Assembly (NCBI GenBank): GCA_034620365.1
Contig: JAQGEQ010000071.1
Coordinates: 930,001 to 994,000 of the forward strand
Source: Pegea sp. RAD2-039
Taxonomy: Eukaryota; Chordata; Thaliacea; Salpida; Salpidae
Reading direction: 5' to 3'
Length of the DNA: 64,000 nucleotides
The first letter of the stretch is position 1. Each line of letters starts with the position of its first letter. The notes below the pieces were generated by a model. The model had not been told where the DNA came from, made no database searches, and saw only the letters and a program-made list of their open reading frames with translations. Position numbers and translations under genes: made by a program. Positions 1-12,144 of the stretch are shown here, one piece after another.

Positions 1-669
1 AAATTCTACTAAACGCTTTTACTAAACAAAATATAAACATTTTTGGAGATTTTCAATTTCTGTTTTATCTTTCTATTTTGTCGAATAATATTCTAATGTC
101 GGTTTCACAGAAAATTGCCTTCAATTATTTCAATTTTGAACAATACACTGAAATATACAAGTAACCAAACTTATCGCTTTTATTATCTGACAGCTTTTGT
201 TACACAAATAGAAAGTTTTTTTTCATGAACTATTACAGAAAAAAGAGTTTAGAAGTTTAAAGAAGTTAACAGAAATTTGATATAAGACATTCTGAAGATA
301 ATTCAAAAGATTGATAAGGAAGAATCTATTACAAAAACGTTGAATTTAGGATTTTGAATGTCAAAGATATAATTTTTATGCACTCTAAATATTGAATAAA
401 TAAATGATAAATCAGTTGATTCAAATAAAGTGTTATAAATAATATATATAAATATATATATATATATATAATAATAATATAATAATATATAAATAAAGTG
501 GATATAATAAACTTTATAGTTTGTAAATATTTCTATCAAACTTGAACAAAGAAAGTTTATGATTTTTGAAGATAAATAGTTAGTGAGTAAATTAATTCAA
601 CAGAATTTTGTTTGACAATATTAGAAAATGTTTAAAGCTTTTTTAATTATGGTACTGTAAATATGAAAA
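1..669. other. AT-rich 3' flank of the P450 gene
   Basis: No gene is seen here. The stretch is very AT-rich and holds an imperfect AT microsatellite at about 437-495. The P450 stop codon lies just to the right, so the 3'UTR of that minus-strand gene should be in this stretch. Confidence 0.6.
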
Positions 670-3600
670 TTAATTAACGATTTTTTTACGGTAAAATATC
701 TTTGGGTCTCTAGACGGACAAAAAGCTCCCATCATGAAACGATCTTTGAGTGCGCCAATGTCATTTGCAAAGTTAGTTGATTTGAACTCAACATGGATAA
801 GAAATAAGATGATAGCTTGCTTCAGTTCTGTCATAGCCCAATATCGACCTGGACATTTACTAGAAAATTGATGAAATGATTATTTTCTACACTTTGCGCA
901 TTAATAATTTTGCCTAATTTATGAAATTGCAAATCCAATTTTTCTATATTTTTGTAAATGGTTATTAAGACGATGATAAAGTTAAAATATTATTTCCACA
1001 CAGAAGTGCTTAAACCCATACATACGCTCAATAAAATTTTGTTAGATTTAAGAAATAGTAAAGTACCTCATTCCCATTCCAAATGGTTGAATGTATTGCT
1101 TTAGTTGTTTACCATTTTTGTAAAAAACTGTTTTCTCTGTTCCATCTTTGTTTAAAAAACGATCATACTTAAATTTATAAGGCTCTGGATAAAGATCTTC
1201 ATCAAAATGAAGAAGTTGAAACGACACCATCACCATATCATCTTTGCGAATGCTGTGTAGAATTTAGTAAAGTTTTTTTTGCATTTTATGACAAAGCTTC
1301 TATTTATTTGTACTTTTTTGTTTCCGATAAGGAACTTATTTTTAGTTGCATGTTTTCAGTTGCCATTCTAGGTGAAGAAGAAGATACGGTTAATCTCATA
1401 GCTTCCAAAACGATGCTATCTAAAAAAATTTTAAGTTTTAATAAATAATGAGAAACGTTTAAGATACCAATCAAATGATAATTAGACATTTACTTAAAAC
1501 TGTCATTTTTTCGAGTTGGTTTCTGGTAAAATTGAGAACTTTGCTGTTTAACTGGTTTGTTTCAATAATTTGATTCTTTATTTCTTTTTGTGCAGCATCC
1601 AGGGCTTCTCGATGAGTCAGCATGTAATAAATTGACCAAAAGACAGTGGTGTTTGTATTTGCCTGAAGAAAAACTTAATATTTTAGTCCTAGTGATCAGT
1701 TTTTTGTAAATTTATCTTATAGCTTTCACTTAGTTTATTGGAATTTCAAAGTATATGTATAGTTATATGTATATATATAAACAATTGTACTTACAGCTGC
1801 AGCCCATAGTAAAGCATGTGCGTCTTTAGAAGCTTCTAGTTCGGTTCCCCCATCCTCAATTCTACTACTAACTAAATCTTCTATAAATGGAGCGAAATCA
1901 TTTTTTCCATCAAACAAAGAAGCTTGCAAAAACTTCCATAGTCTTTCACGCGCTTCAACAAATCCCTGTTATTTTATTTATTTATTTATTTATTACAATA
2001 AATGTGAAGGAGGGTGCCTAAAGAGAGCACCTATCGCTAACACACATTCTCACAAATTAGATCTATTTGACGTGTAAACGAAAAAGTATATGACAATGAA
2101 GAATTGCACAGAATCATAGTATTGTAAAAGAGAAAAATTCACAGTTTAGAAATGGCAGTGTTGGCGATATTATAACAATTCAGCTTTTTCTTGAACAGCA
2201 TAAGTGATTTTGACATGACAATCTCTGATGGCAGATTGTTCCATGTACTGATTGTGCGGTATGAGAAAAAACTTAATCTGGTTAACGTTGCTGGTGGAGT
2301 GGGCTTATTAAGATGTAATTTATGTCTTCTAAGTTGATATAACTTGAGGGAGGGACTAATGGAGAAAAAGTCATCAAACTGAAGATCAATTAGGTTGTGA
2401 ATAATTTTAAAAATCAGAATAAGGTCGTATTTAATTCTTCGGATTTCCAAAGTATCTAGATTGAAGAAGCTGAGACGATGCTTATAACTCTCGTATTTGA
2501 TATTAAGTTTCCTGCAAACCAATCTCGTAAATTTTGCCTGAACAGATTCGATTTTTCTGATATCACCAACTTGATATGGCATCCATGCACTGACATTGTA
2601 TTCAAGAATAGGGCGTATGTACAGTTTGAAAAGGTTCACGTAAAACCATGGATCTTTAGAATTAAAAGTCTTTATGATGAGGTGGACAAGCTTGATAGAT
2701 TTTCCAAAGATTCTGGAAACATAACTGTGCCATTTGAAGTCAGATGTCAGAGTAATGCCGAGGTCTATGACTGAGGATACTCGTTCAAGAATAGATCCAT
2801 TGATGTAGTATTGGTTGCTGAAGTTGGCAGCTGGCTTACGGGAGAATGTTATAACTTCAGACTTTGTTGGCTGGATTTTAAGTTGCCAATTCGCAGACCA
2901 GTTTTCTACAATATTTAGTGCAGTTTGGAGTTTTGAGTGAGAACCAGATAATAGCTTGATGTCGTCTGCATACACAAACACACTGACATTGTCTACTGTT
3001 ATTAGTCTTCTGATGAGGTCTTCAATGAAAATCAAAAAGAGAAGTGGACCCAGGACGGAACCTTGAGGAACGCCGCTGGTGACTTTACTAGGAGTAGAGA
3101 AAGATCTTTCTACACGGGTTCGTTGGGTTCTACCTGATAAGAAATCTTCAATCCATTTTAAGATAGAGTTGCTGATTTTTATGTTTTTCAATACAGTAAT
3201 GAGCTTGTTGTGTGGAACAGAATCAAAAGCTTTAGCAAAATCAAGGTATATGATGTCACATGGAGTATTACTTTCGTAATGAGCTGTAAGCTCATTGAAA
3301 AAATTGAGATGTTGAGTCAAAGAAGATCTTTGCTTAACAAAGCCATGCTGGACATCAGATATCAGATGATGCTCCGTCAAATGGCTAGTTATATGGTTGT
3401 GAATGATGTGTTCTTGAGTTCTGCAGATAACCGAAGTCAGCGAAACTGGTCTGTAGTTAAGTGCAGTGTTTCTGGGACCCTTCTTATAAATTGGAGTAAT
3501 AATAGCATTCTTCCAAATTTGTGGAAGTCTTCCCCGCTTTAGAGTCATGTTAAAGAGTAGCGATAAGGGTAGCGCTAAAGAAGAAGTACTTTTTCTTAAA

Positions 3601-6600
3601 AACAAAGCTGGGATTTGATCTGGGGTGTTGGAAACTGTTGATTTTAGAGAAGAAATAGCCTTAGATACTATATCAGCTGTTATGTCTAGATCTACCATCT
3701 CAGAGATATTTGAAAGGATATTGGAGTAGGAAATAGTAGGAGTATTGCCATCATCGGTTATAAAAACCTTTTCAAATTGTTTGTTTAGCAATTCAGCTTT
3801 ATTCTTTGGTTCCATCACCAGCTGATTAGCGTTATCAAGCAAGGGAGGTAGATGAGATCTCGCCTTAAGCTTGTGATTAATGAAGCCAAAAAACGTTTTC
3901 TTGCTAGGTGAAGATAAGATTGCACTTTCTTTTCCTAAATAGAAGCTATAAACTGATTTCTTGTAGACTAGACAGAGATCTTTGTATAGAGGTTTGATGG
4001 AAGGATCTGCTTTAGTTTGTTTGTATAAGAGGTTTTTCAAATGCTGTAAATTCCTTAAATATCTTGGCAAGTGTGGTTTTTTGTTGACTCTATATAAAGG
4101 TATGAACTTTTTAATTGACTCATTAACAATGTTAGTAAACCTCGAGTAGATATCATTGATGTCTTCGGTAGAGTTGAAAACAGAAATCCAGTCAACACCT
4201 GATAAAAACTTGTTTATACTGTTATAATTTCCACGATAAAAGTTCCGTATGCTTGGAGTTTTAACGTTCGTAGAAAAAGTTTGTTGGAGCTTGAATTCAA
4301 TCATGTTGTGATCGCATGTCAGAGCAAAAGGTTCATTTTGATCAACGTAGATAACGTTCTCAGGTTTTGATGTGATGAGAAGATCCAAAGTATTACCACT
4401 AACTTGGGTTGGAAAAGTAACCATCTGAGATAGATTATTGGCATCAAGGAAGTTTACAAAGACATGACTCAGATTGGCTGAATTAGTTTTGTCTCCATTC
4501 AAATTAAACAATTTTCCATTGAATGCTAAATTTGGGTTATTCCAATCAATTCTACTAAAATTAAAATCCCCAAGAATATAAATCTCAGGACAAACTAGGC
4601 TTTTCAGAACCTTCAATAAGGCCTTAATAGTAACCTCATCGTTAACTTTAGACGGTGGTAGGTAGGTACATATAAAGCGGGAAAGCTTAGACTTTGAGTA
4701 ATGAAAATTGAAAGCAATAATCTCAAATCCTGGGCAGTCAATGGTATTTATCTTAATTCTTGAAATCATAGGTGCCAGTGATGTTTTATAGATTACACAA
4801 ACACCGCCGCCTCTATCAAACAGTCTGTCACAGCGCAAAGCACGAAAAAGATCACTGTCATCCAGAAAGGAGTCAGGATAAAAGGGTTTCAACTAAGTTT
4901 CGGTAATGAAAACAAATGTAAAATCTTGAGAAAGCAAAAGAGCTTTCAATTCGAAAATTTTGTTGACAATTGACCGTGCGTTGAAAAACATACCTAATAT
5001 AATAGAAAAATTGTCTTTTTGACACTTGTAAGATTTGGTGGTAGGCTTCTGTGTACTGGTATCTTGAGCTGGAAGCATAGTATTAATAATTTTGTGCGAA
5101 GAGAGGTTGAATAAGGATGATGTGGGTCCAGTGGTTATTTTGCACTTCCGTTTTTTGAAAAGACCTTCACAATCTTTAAAGCCCATGGTGGACCTCGAAC
5201 TTTGTATTTGAAATCAGTTGGTTGCTCTTTCTGATTTCGGCTGTACGCCTCTTTTAGAAGACGCTTATTTTCTGAGCGATCATCTTCACACATATCATGT
5301 GCTACTCTGATGCCCTGGAATTTTTCGTCCTGCTTAAGCTTATACAGCTTAGCAAGAAACTTACGTTTGTCCCATCTTTCCTGAAAGGACACTTTTAACG
5401 GTCTTTTATGATTTAATCTTTTTGCCCCGAGTCTGGTCATTGAAACTTTTGGAGCGCCCACAAAACCAAGGCTTTGAGTGCTCATTTGATTAAAAGTCTT
5501 GATGTCATCGTCTTTATCAGTCTCGGAGACACCAAAGATGATGACATTGTTTTCTCTATCCTCCTGGTCCAGAGTAAGTTTTTTGTGCGTGTCAGTAACC
5601 TTCTTGGCAAGAAGTTGCACCACGCTAGTATTTTTTTCGGATCCAGAATTACCAACAACTGAGGCCCATGTGAGAGGCTTCTTTGTGGAGGCATCCAGTT
5701 CATCCATAGATTTTGATAAGATAGAAATCTTTTCATTGATTTCGGCAACATCGTTGCCAATTTCGGATTTTAATTTGGCCAATTCAGTGGATATGGTGTT
5801 GCTGATGTCGGACAATAGGCTTTTGTTAGTGTTGGACGAGGTAGTTGTTTTGTCCATAGATCTACATTTAATGCAGGACCAACAAAATCCCACTTGCTGC
5901 ATTTTATTATTTTCAAATATATCATATAATTTTTTATTCACATCACTACAAGTGAGGTGAAACCTAGAGAGGCATTTGATGCAATCTATTGCCATATCTT
6001 CACCAGAGCAAGTTTTGTTACAAGCTTGGCAATTGCCATTGCAAGCTTGTTTTGAAGAACTTGGTTTGCTTGGGTTTTTTGGAGCTTTTGACCGCAAGGT
6101 CCTGCCATTTGTATCTACCATAGTTTCCATGATAGATTTTTAGTAACTCCCACCAAAGTATGAAATTTATAAGTCAGATAAATGTATGTGATATGTATAT
6201 AAATAAATATATAAACAAATATACCAAGTTAATAATATATAATGAATAATAATAAATAAATACACCACAAAACTTAATCACAGCTTATTAGCAGTTATTC
6301 AAATAGAGTATATAGAAATTGAAGATGATAAAAAGTCCAAATTGATTTCTAATCCAGATATGATCACAAAAAATATACAAATCCTTTACTGAAAACAGTT
6401 TTATCAAAGCTTATAAGCAATATCAGAATAAATTTGTTATCCTAACAACCTATAACCTTATTCAAATAGAATGGTTTACTTATTCAAATAGAATGAGTTT
6501 TAAAATAACTAAGAGTTTAGATTTAAAATTTCTTAAGTTATAGTTTGTGAAATCATTAAAATGAAGTGTCTGATGTTCTTATGTAAATTTGATCAATTGT

Positions 6601-7922
6601 AGCAGATTTTTTTTAGTATTTAAACCTATTTTGTCACAAATATTCAAACAAACGTTACTTTGCAAGATGAATATGGATAACCTTGAGCTATTTTAGGGAA
6701 GGCTTCATCAAATGTTTCAAAATCTTCTTTCAATATTTTTAAGGTTTTGTTTCTCAAATCTTCGTCACCTGTTTGTTTACCAAACCTGAAATTAAAAATA
6801 ATAGAATGAAATCTTTAATTTTCAGGGACAATTTAATCAAAGCATCATTTGACTAAGCAAAGTAGGGTAACTTGACTTCAAATGTTATAAAGAGTAATCA
6901 CATAATACTGATTTCAGCAAAAAACATCGTTGAAAAAAGTAAATCAAACAATCCTCTTTCTTTCCATTCTTCTGAATATAAAGTATTATTATTAAAAACT
7001 TCAGTTAATTCCACCATCATCTTTTGCTGAAATTCTTCTAGATTTTCTCCCTGAATTAATTCATGCATTTAACACTTTTTTAAGTTCATTATACAACGAA
7101 AATATGATTTGAACATTTCGTTTTAAAAACTGTTTGTGGTTAAGCTTCGAAATATAACAAGCTTTTAGAATTAATCAAAATGATAAATATTATGATTATA
7201 TTAGCAATAGCTAATAGGATTGATTTAAAATTTTTCTGTTAATTTTTTCCATCGCCTTTTTAACGCTTCTCTAGTATAATGCTAAGGTATATTTTTAACA
7301 TGAATTATAGATCAACATTTGTGAATCAACTTATTTATTTTTAAAGTTAGAATTCGTATTGCGATTGATACCTAACAATCTTCAAGTATACAAGTAGTCA
7401 ACATAAAAGTAAACCTGTAAATGTCTTGTCATTGCACCATGGCCACTTTGAATATTGCTTTCTCTGCGATTTACGTCAAAAATTTTTTTTGTTAATTTCA
7501 AAGTAAACTTTCGAAAACATAATCGTTTTTTTTCTTTAGCAATTGAAGGAAATGTGAATGGATCAGAAACAAAATGATAATACTTTCCACCTAAAAAAGA
7601 AATTAAAAATAAAGATAAATTATGTTTCATAGCTAACCCATATAACAAGTAAAAATTGGTCCAAGCTTTTTGTGGTACTTTTTCAGAAATTCAAAACCAT
7701 TTTTTTGGAAATCAAGTCCAGAACCTTCAAAATAATAACTAAATAACTCACAATAAAAGTAAAAAAGATTGTTTGAAGTCACTCACCTATAAACGGAATC
7801 CAATATGGCAAAATTGGTGGCTCATCTTTTTTGGGAGTTCTTTTAGTGAGAAACAGCAGAGAAATTAGTGAAACCAAAACAGTGGCAAAAATAATACTTA
7901 AATCCATTTCTATCAATTTCAT
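670..7922 (-). CDS. CYP7-family-like cytochrome P450, 10 exons, LINE in intron 5
   Basis: Heme monooxygenase, membrane-anchored; vertebrate CYP7/CYP8/CYP39 relatives act on sterols or prostanoids. Exons from the 5' end: 7922-7787, 7724-7647, 7590-7415, 7050-6902, 6785-6659, 1965-1795, 1662-1494, 1419-1314, 1252-1067, 859-670. They join in frame to 495 residues, against about 500 for CYP7A1. Visible features: an N-terminal hydrophobic anchor; an I-helix WAAAANTNTT (about 274-284) with Asn where most P450s have an acid-alcohol pair; the K-helix ExxR as EAMR (341-344); a CYP7-like KYDRFL block; and the heme loop FGMGMSKCPGR with Cys435. The missing basic residue in that loop also occurs in CYP7. 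The start is the first ATG before the anchor. Intron 5 is about 4.7 kb and filled by a same-strand LINE whose tail touches the acceptor, so correct splicing is uncertain. The substrate is unknown. Confidence 0.88.
2139..5186 (-). pseudogene. LINE ORF2: AP-endonuclease plus reverse transcriptase, one nonsense codon
   Basis: About 1,015 codons, broken only by a TAG at about 4893-4895. The N-terminal part is an apurinic-type endonuclease (FNARSIVNK, GDFNFSRIDW, TCDHNMIEF). Then comes a reverse transcriptase with LDFAKAFDSVPH, SGVPQGSVLGPL and the catalytic YADD. The C-terminal part has the family's WNNLPSEIV block. The stop sits in the endonuclease motif ITET-stop-LK; copy 5 at about 45.38 kb has Trp at the same place, so this is a recent G-to-A nonsense change. 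Everything else is open, so the copy is young but probably cannot make full-length ORF2. Confidence 0.88.
5135..6130 (-). CDS. LINE ORF1: PHD-like finger, coiled coil and RRM-like nucleic-acid-binding region
   Basis: 331 residues, intact. Residues about 30-90 form a zinc finger of PHD type, with CxxC pairs, an HLTC and a final CWSCIKC. Residues about 105-150 look like a coiled coil. Residues about 190-310 contain ENNVIIFGV and a basic region resembling the RRM/C-terminal part of LINE ORF1 proteins. In CR1-like elements such a protein binds the RNA and forms the particle that returns it to the genome. ORF2 starts at 5186 in another frame, so the two ORFs overlap by about 50 bases. Confidence 0.82.
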   Translation of the reverse strand: METMVDTNGRTLRSKAPKNPSKPSSSKQACNGNCQACNKTCSGEDMAIDCIKCLSRFHLTCSDVNKKLYDIFENNKMQQVGFCWSCIKCRSMDKTTTSSNTNKSLLSDISNTISTELAKLKSEIGNDVAEINEKISILSKSMDELDASTKKPLTWASVVGNSGSEKNTSVVQLLAKKVTDTHKKLTLDQEDRENNVIIFGVSETDKDDDIKTFNQMSTQSLGFVGAPKVSMTRLGAKRLNHKRPLKVSFQERWDKRKFLAKLYKLKQDEKFQGIRVAHDMCEDDRSENKRLLKEAYSRNQKEQPTDFKYKVRGPPWALKIVKVFSKNGSAK

Positions 7923-8122
7923 AACAAAATTATTAGAAATCTCAAAGTTTTTTCCATGCTTTAATTGTTTAGTGATTATTTCAGCAGTTTTCTTTTTCCT
8001 AACACTTAACCTAATTATTACTTGCAGCCAACTTTATTTATATATATGTTTATATATATTATATATATTATATTGGTTTATATTATTATACTCAAATCTT
8101 TTTGCCAAGTCTCTAATCTAGC

Positions 8123-8984
8123 TCAAACACAAGATTAGATTAAATTCTTAAGTAACAATAAAAGAAATTAAATATTAAAAATTCCTTTTGAGTATCAGTT
8201 TTTATGTAATTTGATTAATAGTTTAACTGCTAAAACTCAACTGATAGGACTTTTACAACTAAAAAGATAAAAAAACATAAGCAGACTATAGAATGTAAAA
8301 TATACTTCAGCAAATTAAAAAAATATCTGTAGTAGTTTTTTTATTAAGTCTATCAATTGCTATAATATTAGCAAATTGGTTGATAGTGCAAAGTAATATT
8401 ATAAAAAGCTTGTTTTGCCTAAATAATTTTAGAAAAGCCTAAAACGTTTTTGCTTACAAAAATATTTTTTTTCTTTTCATTAGTTTATAAATAGTCTGTC
8501 AGGTTTTTATTTGTAGTAAAACTGTTGCGAATACTCTTAAAATACATTATAAAATAAGCTAATAAATACTAAACGTCATTTGTTTATTTTGGCCGAATAA
8601 AAATAAAAATATTTTTTTTTCACTGTATATTATATGCAACCTTTCTCTGGCTAGTTATTTGCTAAATCTATATAAATATAAAAAACTTTTGCACTATGCC
8701 GCATACAGTTTGTGACAGAACGATTAATTATTAACTAACTTGTAGAATTTTTCCGATAATCAAACTTTAATTTTATTGAACTATCAGGCACTTTTTACCA
8801 TAATAAGGCCAACAATTTTTCTATAAAAGGAGAATTTATTTTCAGTTACTTAATATTAATTTGAAAATTTTAGATTGTAAACATATAATTAGTAATTCTC
8901 TTTGCAAATACATTACATATTTGAACACCATTGCTGTTTTACAAATCCAGGCTTTTGAAATACTACTGGTTAAGCACACAGTGA
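8123..8984. other. AT-rich intergenic region upstream of the P450
   Basis: No gene is recognised. The first bases should contain the P450 promoter (the gene runs leftward from 7922). An AT microsatellite-like stretch lies just before it at about 8035-8085. Confidence 0.5.
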
Positions 8985-9366
8985 ATATAAGAACTAAATT
9001 ACATCTTAACAAGCCCATACCACTTGGTACGTTAATCAGAGCAGACTTTTTCTCATATCACACAATTAGTACATGGAGCCAGCTGCCATCAGATATTGTC
9101 ATGTTAGAATCACTCGTGTTGTTCAAGCAGAAGTTGAACCGTTTTCATATTGACCACATTATCATTTCTAAACTATGATTTTGTTTTCTCTTTTGTATAT
9201 TATTCAATGCAATTCTATGTAATTGTTCAATGTTATATGGTTTGAGGACTTTTGAAATACCATGTATTATCTTTCTATATTTCTAACTAAATAGATATTA
9301 TTTGTTAGAATGTGTGTTGTTCTCTTCTGGTACCCTCCTTCGCATTTATTGTAATAAATAAATAAA
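8985..9366 (+). mobile_element. 5'-truncated LINE family A copy (copy 2)
   Basis: The last part of ORF2 is readable to its stop at about 9178 (KLHLNKP, FFSYHTISTW, QLPSDIV and terminal IISKL, matching copy 1). It is followed by the family 3'UTR with TACCCTCCTTCGCATTTAT and a short AAATAAATA tail at about 9350-9366. 5' truncation is typical of target-primed reverse transcription. The left edge is approximate. Confidence 0.85.
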
Positions 9367-10100
9367 GTTGTATTCTTATTATCAAGCTCTAAACATATAT
9401 CTAGATTAATAAATCTCTTTAAATCACATCTATTTCTAGTTTTCAGATAACTTTAACATTTTTGCTTGTTTTAATTTTATATATTTTGAAACACACTTGC
9501 TCTTATACTTATGTATTTATAAAGGGTATTTATAATCTTTTAGTTTAACCTAGAATTAAATAAGCCAAATTTGTCAGTTAACGCTAAAATTTCGACGAAA
9601 ATTTAAAGCTCAAAATGCTTTGTTTACAACCAGTGTATAACGAAAAGTTAAAAACTTCTGCGAATAAATGATAATTGTTAAAAAAACACAACCTTAATGT
9701 AATTTACCTTTTTATCAGGCTTATTAAACATTTTTTATTTAGAAAAATTATTTTGTATTGTATATAACTTTTTATACTTTTTGAAAACCACTTGTAATTT
9801 ACTTTAAATACAAATTTTTAATAATTACGCCAACAAATATACTTTAATTTCACTGAAAATAATTTCATCAGATTATTTTATAATTAATTTTTTGTTATAT
9901 AAGACTAAACTGGCTTTTTTTTCAATAAATGTTGTTTATACTGATTGATCATTTAATTTAAACCACAAAGCCAGGGCAAAAATTATGCATGACAGTTTTT
10001 AGCCCAAGCAGGCCATTGTTATTACATCATTCACTGTATTGATAAATGATCTTAAATGCAGTTTATGGTATTTACAAAAACTTTTTTATAGAAATCAATA
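9367..10100. other. Intergenic, 5' flank of RMI1
   Basis: AT-rich with nothing recognised, apart from a splice-acceptor-like CTTTTTTATAG ending at 10091, nine bases before the RMI1 start codon. The RMI1 promoter is expected here. Confidence 0.5.
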
Positions 10101-12144
10101 ATGTGTGATAGTAGAAGTATATCTAATTGGTTATTGCAAAAGCAAATAAAAGTTCCTTTGGAATGGTTAGATGCCTGTCTTGTTTGGCTGAATGAAGAAT
10201 ATCATGAACAAGTTAATTGTAGTTAACATTACTAACCTAACTTGACCTACAAAAATGTTCATATTTTATTTCATCATATTTTATTTATAATTTCTATCAG
10301 CTTTTACCTATTTCAAATGTTTTATGATTATCCATTAATTTCTAGACGATGCAGAGACAGGAGGTGATGAGAAACCAAGTTTATGAACAATGGCTAATGA
10401 CAGATTTAAATGAATTAGGAATTTCTACATTACCAGAAGATGTTAAAGCTGAAAAATTCACCTTAAAAGGAATGTAAGTATCATTGAGCAAAAATGTTGT
10501 TAGAAAAATATAAGTCATTTATGATTGACTTTTTTAAAGTTATATTTGTATCCTATATGTGTTAATTATTTCATTTTGCAATTTCTTTTCATTTTAACAC
10601 ATAAAATAGTTTTAGAAATCAGTTTCTGTTAATAATTATTCCTTTTTATAGATATTGCTTGCAGATAAACTCTATTATAAATACAGGACAATCATATTAT
10701 TCTCAATTGCTTGAAGTTCGTGGCAAAAATAATTCAAATACAAATGTATCAGCTGAAACTCAATCAACTCAAGCTACACAAAAAGTAAAAATGATAATTT
10801 TTAGAAAGATTATTTGATAAAGTAACTAATACTTTTTCAAATCTTGAAAAACGAACACCTTAAACAAATCAAAATAATTTGTTTAGATTATTAATTGCTA
10901 ACTAAAATCATTATTTAGTCTGATACATCAAGATTATTACTGATGGAATTAACAGATGGAGTCCTTAATGTACTTGGCATGGAATACCAATTTATCAGTT
11001 GCCTACACAGTACAATCAGACCGGGCAGCAAAGTATGTAGTTGTTATACTTTTTATGTTTACACAATTTTTTGATTACATTTGAACTTTATAAACCATAG
11101 ATTCGAGTTAGAGGACCTATTCTGTGTAGAAAAGGAATGTTAATGTTCAGTAAAGGCTGTTTAGAATTGCTTGGTGGTGAAGCTGATAGCTTTCGCCAAA
11201 ATACGCCAGAAGCAGTTTTATGCAAAGCTCTAAACTTACCGGTAAGTTTTATATTACCTGAGTATTGATAAAAATCGTTTTTTTCAGACTCCACAACTTT
11301 CGCCTGAAAATACGCAGTGTTTGGGTAGGTCTTCTTGAATATCTTGTCGTTGTTGTAAAATTTGTCGACATTCTTCAGATGATCTACCTGAAGAGGTTTT
11401 AAATGATCTCCTCGATGATGAGCAAGAAGTTGTTTCATCAAACCAAGTAAACAGGGAAGAATTACCAATTGAAGATGAAGACATCGAAGAACTTTTAGCA
11501 TGTGATTTTTTACAAGAAGGTAAATTAAATTTGTAGATATAGCTTTTGATGATTTATAAGATATCTCTAATTAAATATAAAGAATTTTGACTTATTATTA
11601 ATTAAACTCTTATAGAAATGTTTGCAGAATCTCTCAGTAAACCAAAACTTTCATATTTATGTGAAATCAAGCAACGTGTAAGTTGAACTAGTTGTCTCTG
11701 AAGGTTTTACCCATCAATATATGACAGCAGCAGCAGGTTGGTGACTTTTACATCAAAGCTGTAGTGATTACGCTGTTATCGAAACTGAGTAACTCGTCTC
11801 ATGGATGGAGTTTGTCTGCTCGACTCTCAGATGGCACTGATCTTGTAGATGTGATTTTTTGTGATCATCTTCTGAAAGAAATAATTGGATTTTCTTCAAC
11901 CCAAGTAATTTAAATTATTAAATCTGTTGCATAGAAAGGACTCTTGACTATTTTTTAGGTCAATCAAATTAAGTCTAATCCTCACTCAATTGAAACTGAA
12001 CGATTAAAAAAAGGAATGGCAAAATGTAAGGAGAAGATTGTGGAAAAATGTCAAATTTTTCAAATAAGTTACAAAACAATGGAAAAAACTAAAGTGATTG
12101 CTATTGTTCCACCTCAAACAAAACTTTTTCCACACTTCTTTTAA
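10101..12144 (+). CDS. RMI1: RecQ-mediated genome instability protein 1
   Basis: OB-fold scaffold of the BLM/RecQ helicase - topoisomerase III alpha - RMI dissolvasome, which resolves double Holliday junctions in the nucleus. Exons: 10101-10211, 10346-10473, 10652-10784, 10919-11032, 11101-11241, 11288-11324, 11379-11519, 11616-11677, 11737-11904, 11959-12144; 406 residues, all phases consistent. The N-terminus (WLLQKQIKVPLEWLDACLVW), YEQWLMTDL, the YCLQINSI block and MELTDGVLNVLGMEY match the N-terminal helical and OB1 regions. An acidic linker (about 225-275) is followed by an OB2-like C-terminus with SLSARLSDGTDLVDV. It is shorter than human RMI1 (625 residues), mainly in the linker. The exon-9 acceptor lies in a CAG tandem (11725-11736), so the splice may vary by one or two codons. 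Confidence 0.9.

Larger units (their letters stand above)
1968..6160 (-). mobile_element. Nearly full-length CR1/jockey-like LINE (family A, copy 1)
   Basis: Non-LTR retrotransposon in the same orientation as the host P450. It has two overlapping ORFs, a short 3'UTR and a 3' tail of AAAT repeats (about 1968-1996 read on the minus strand). There are no LTRs. The 3'UTR holds a short hairpin (2013-2031; GGTGC paired with GCACC). The same 3' end recurs at 9.3, 28.0, 43.6 and 59.45 kb, so this is a multicopy family. The 5' boundary is not defined: the first ORF starts at 6130 and no target-site duplication was recognised. Confidence 0.9.

Noticed and set aside
2478..3542. Plus-strand open frames within LINE copy 1
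   Set aside because: They are shadows of ORF2 on the opposite strand and have no protein family character.
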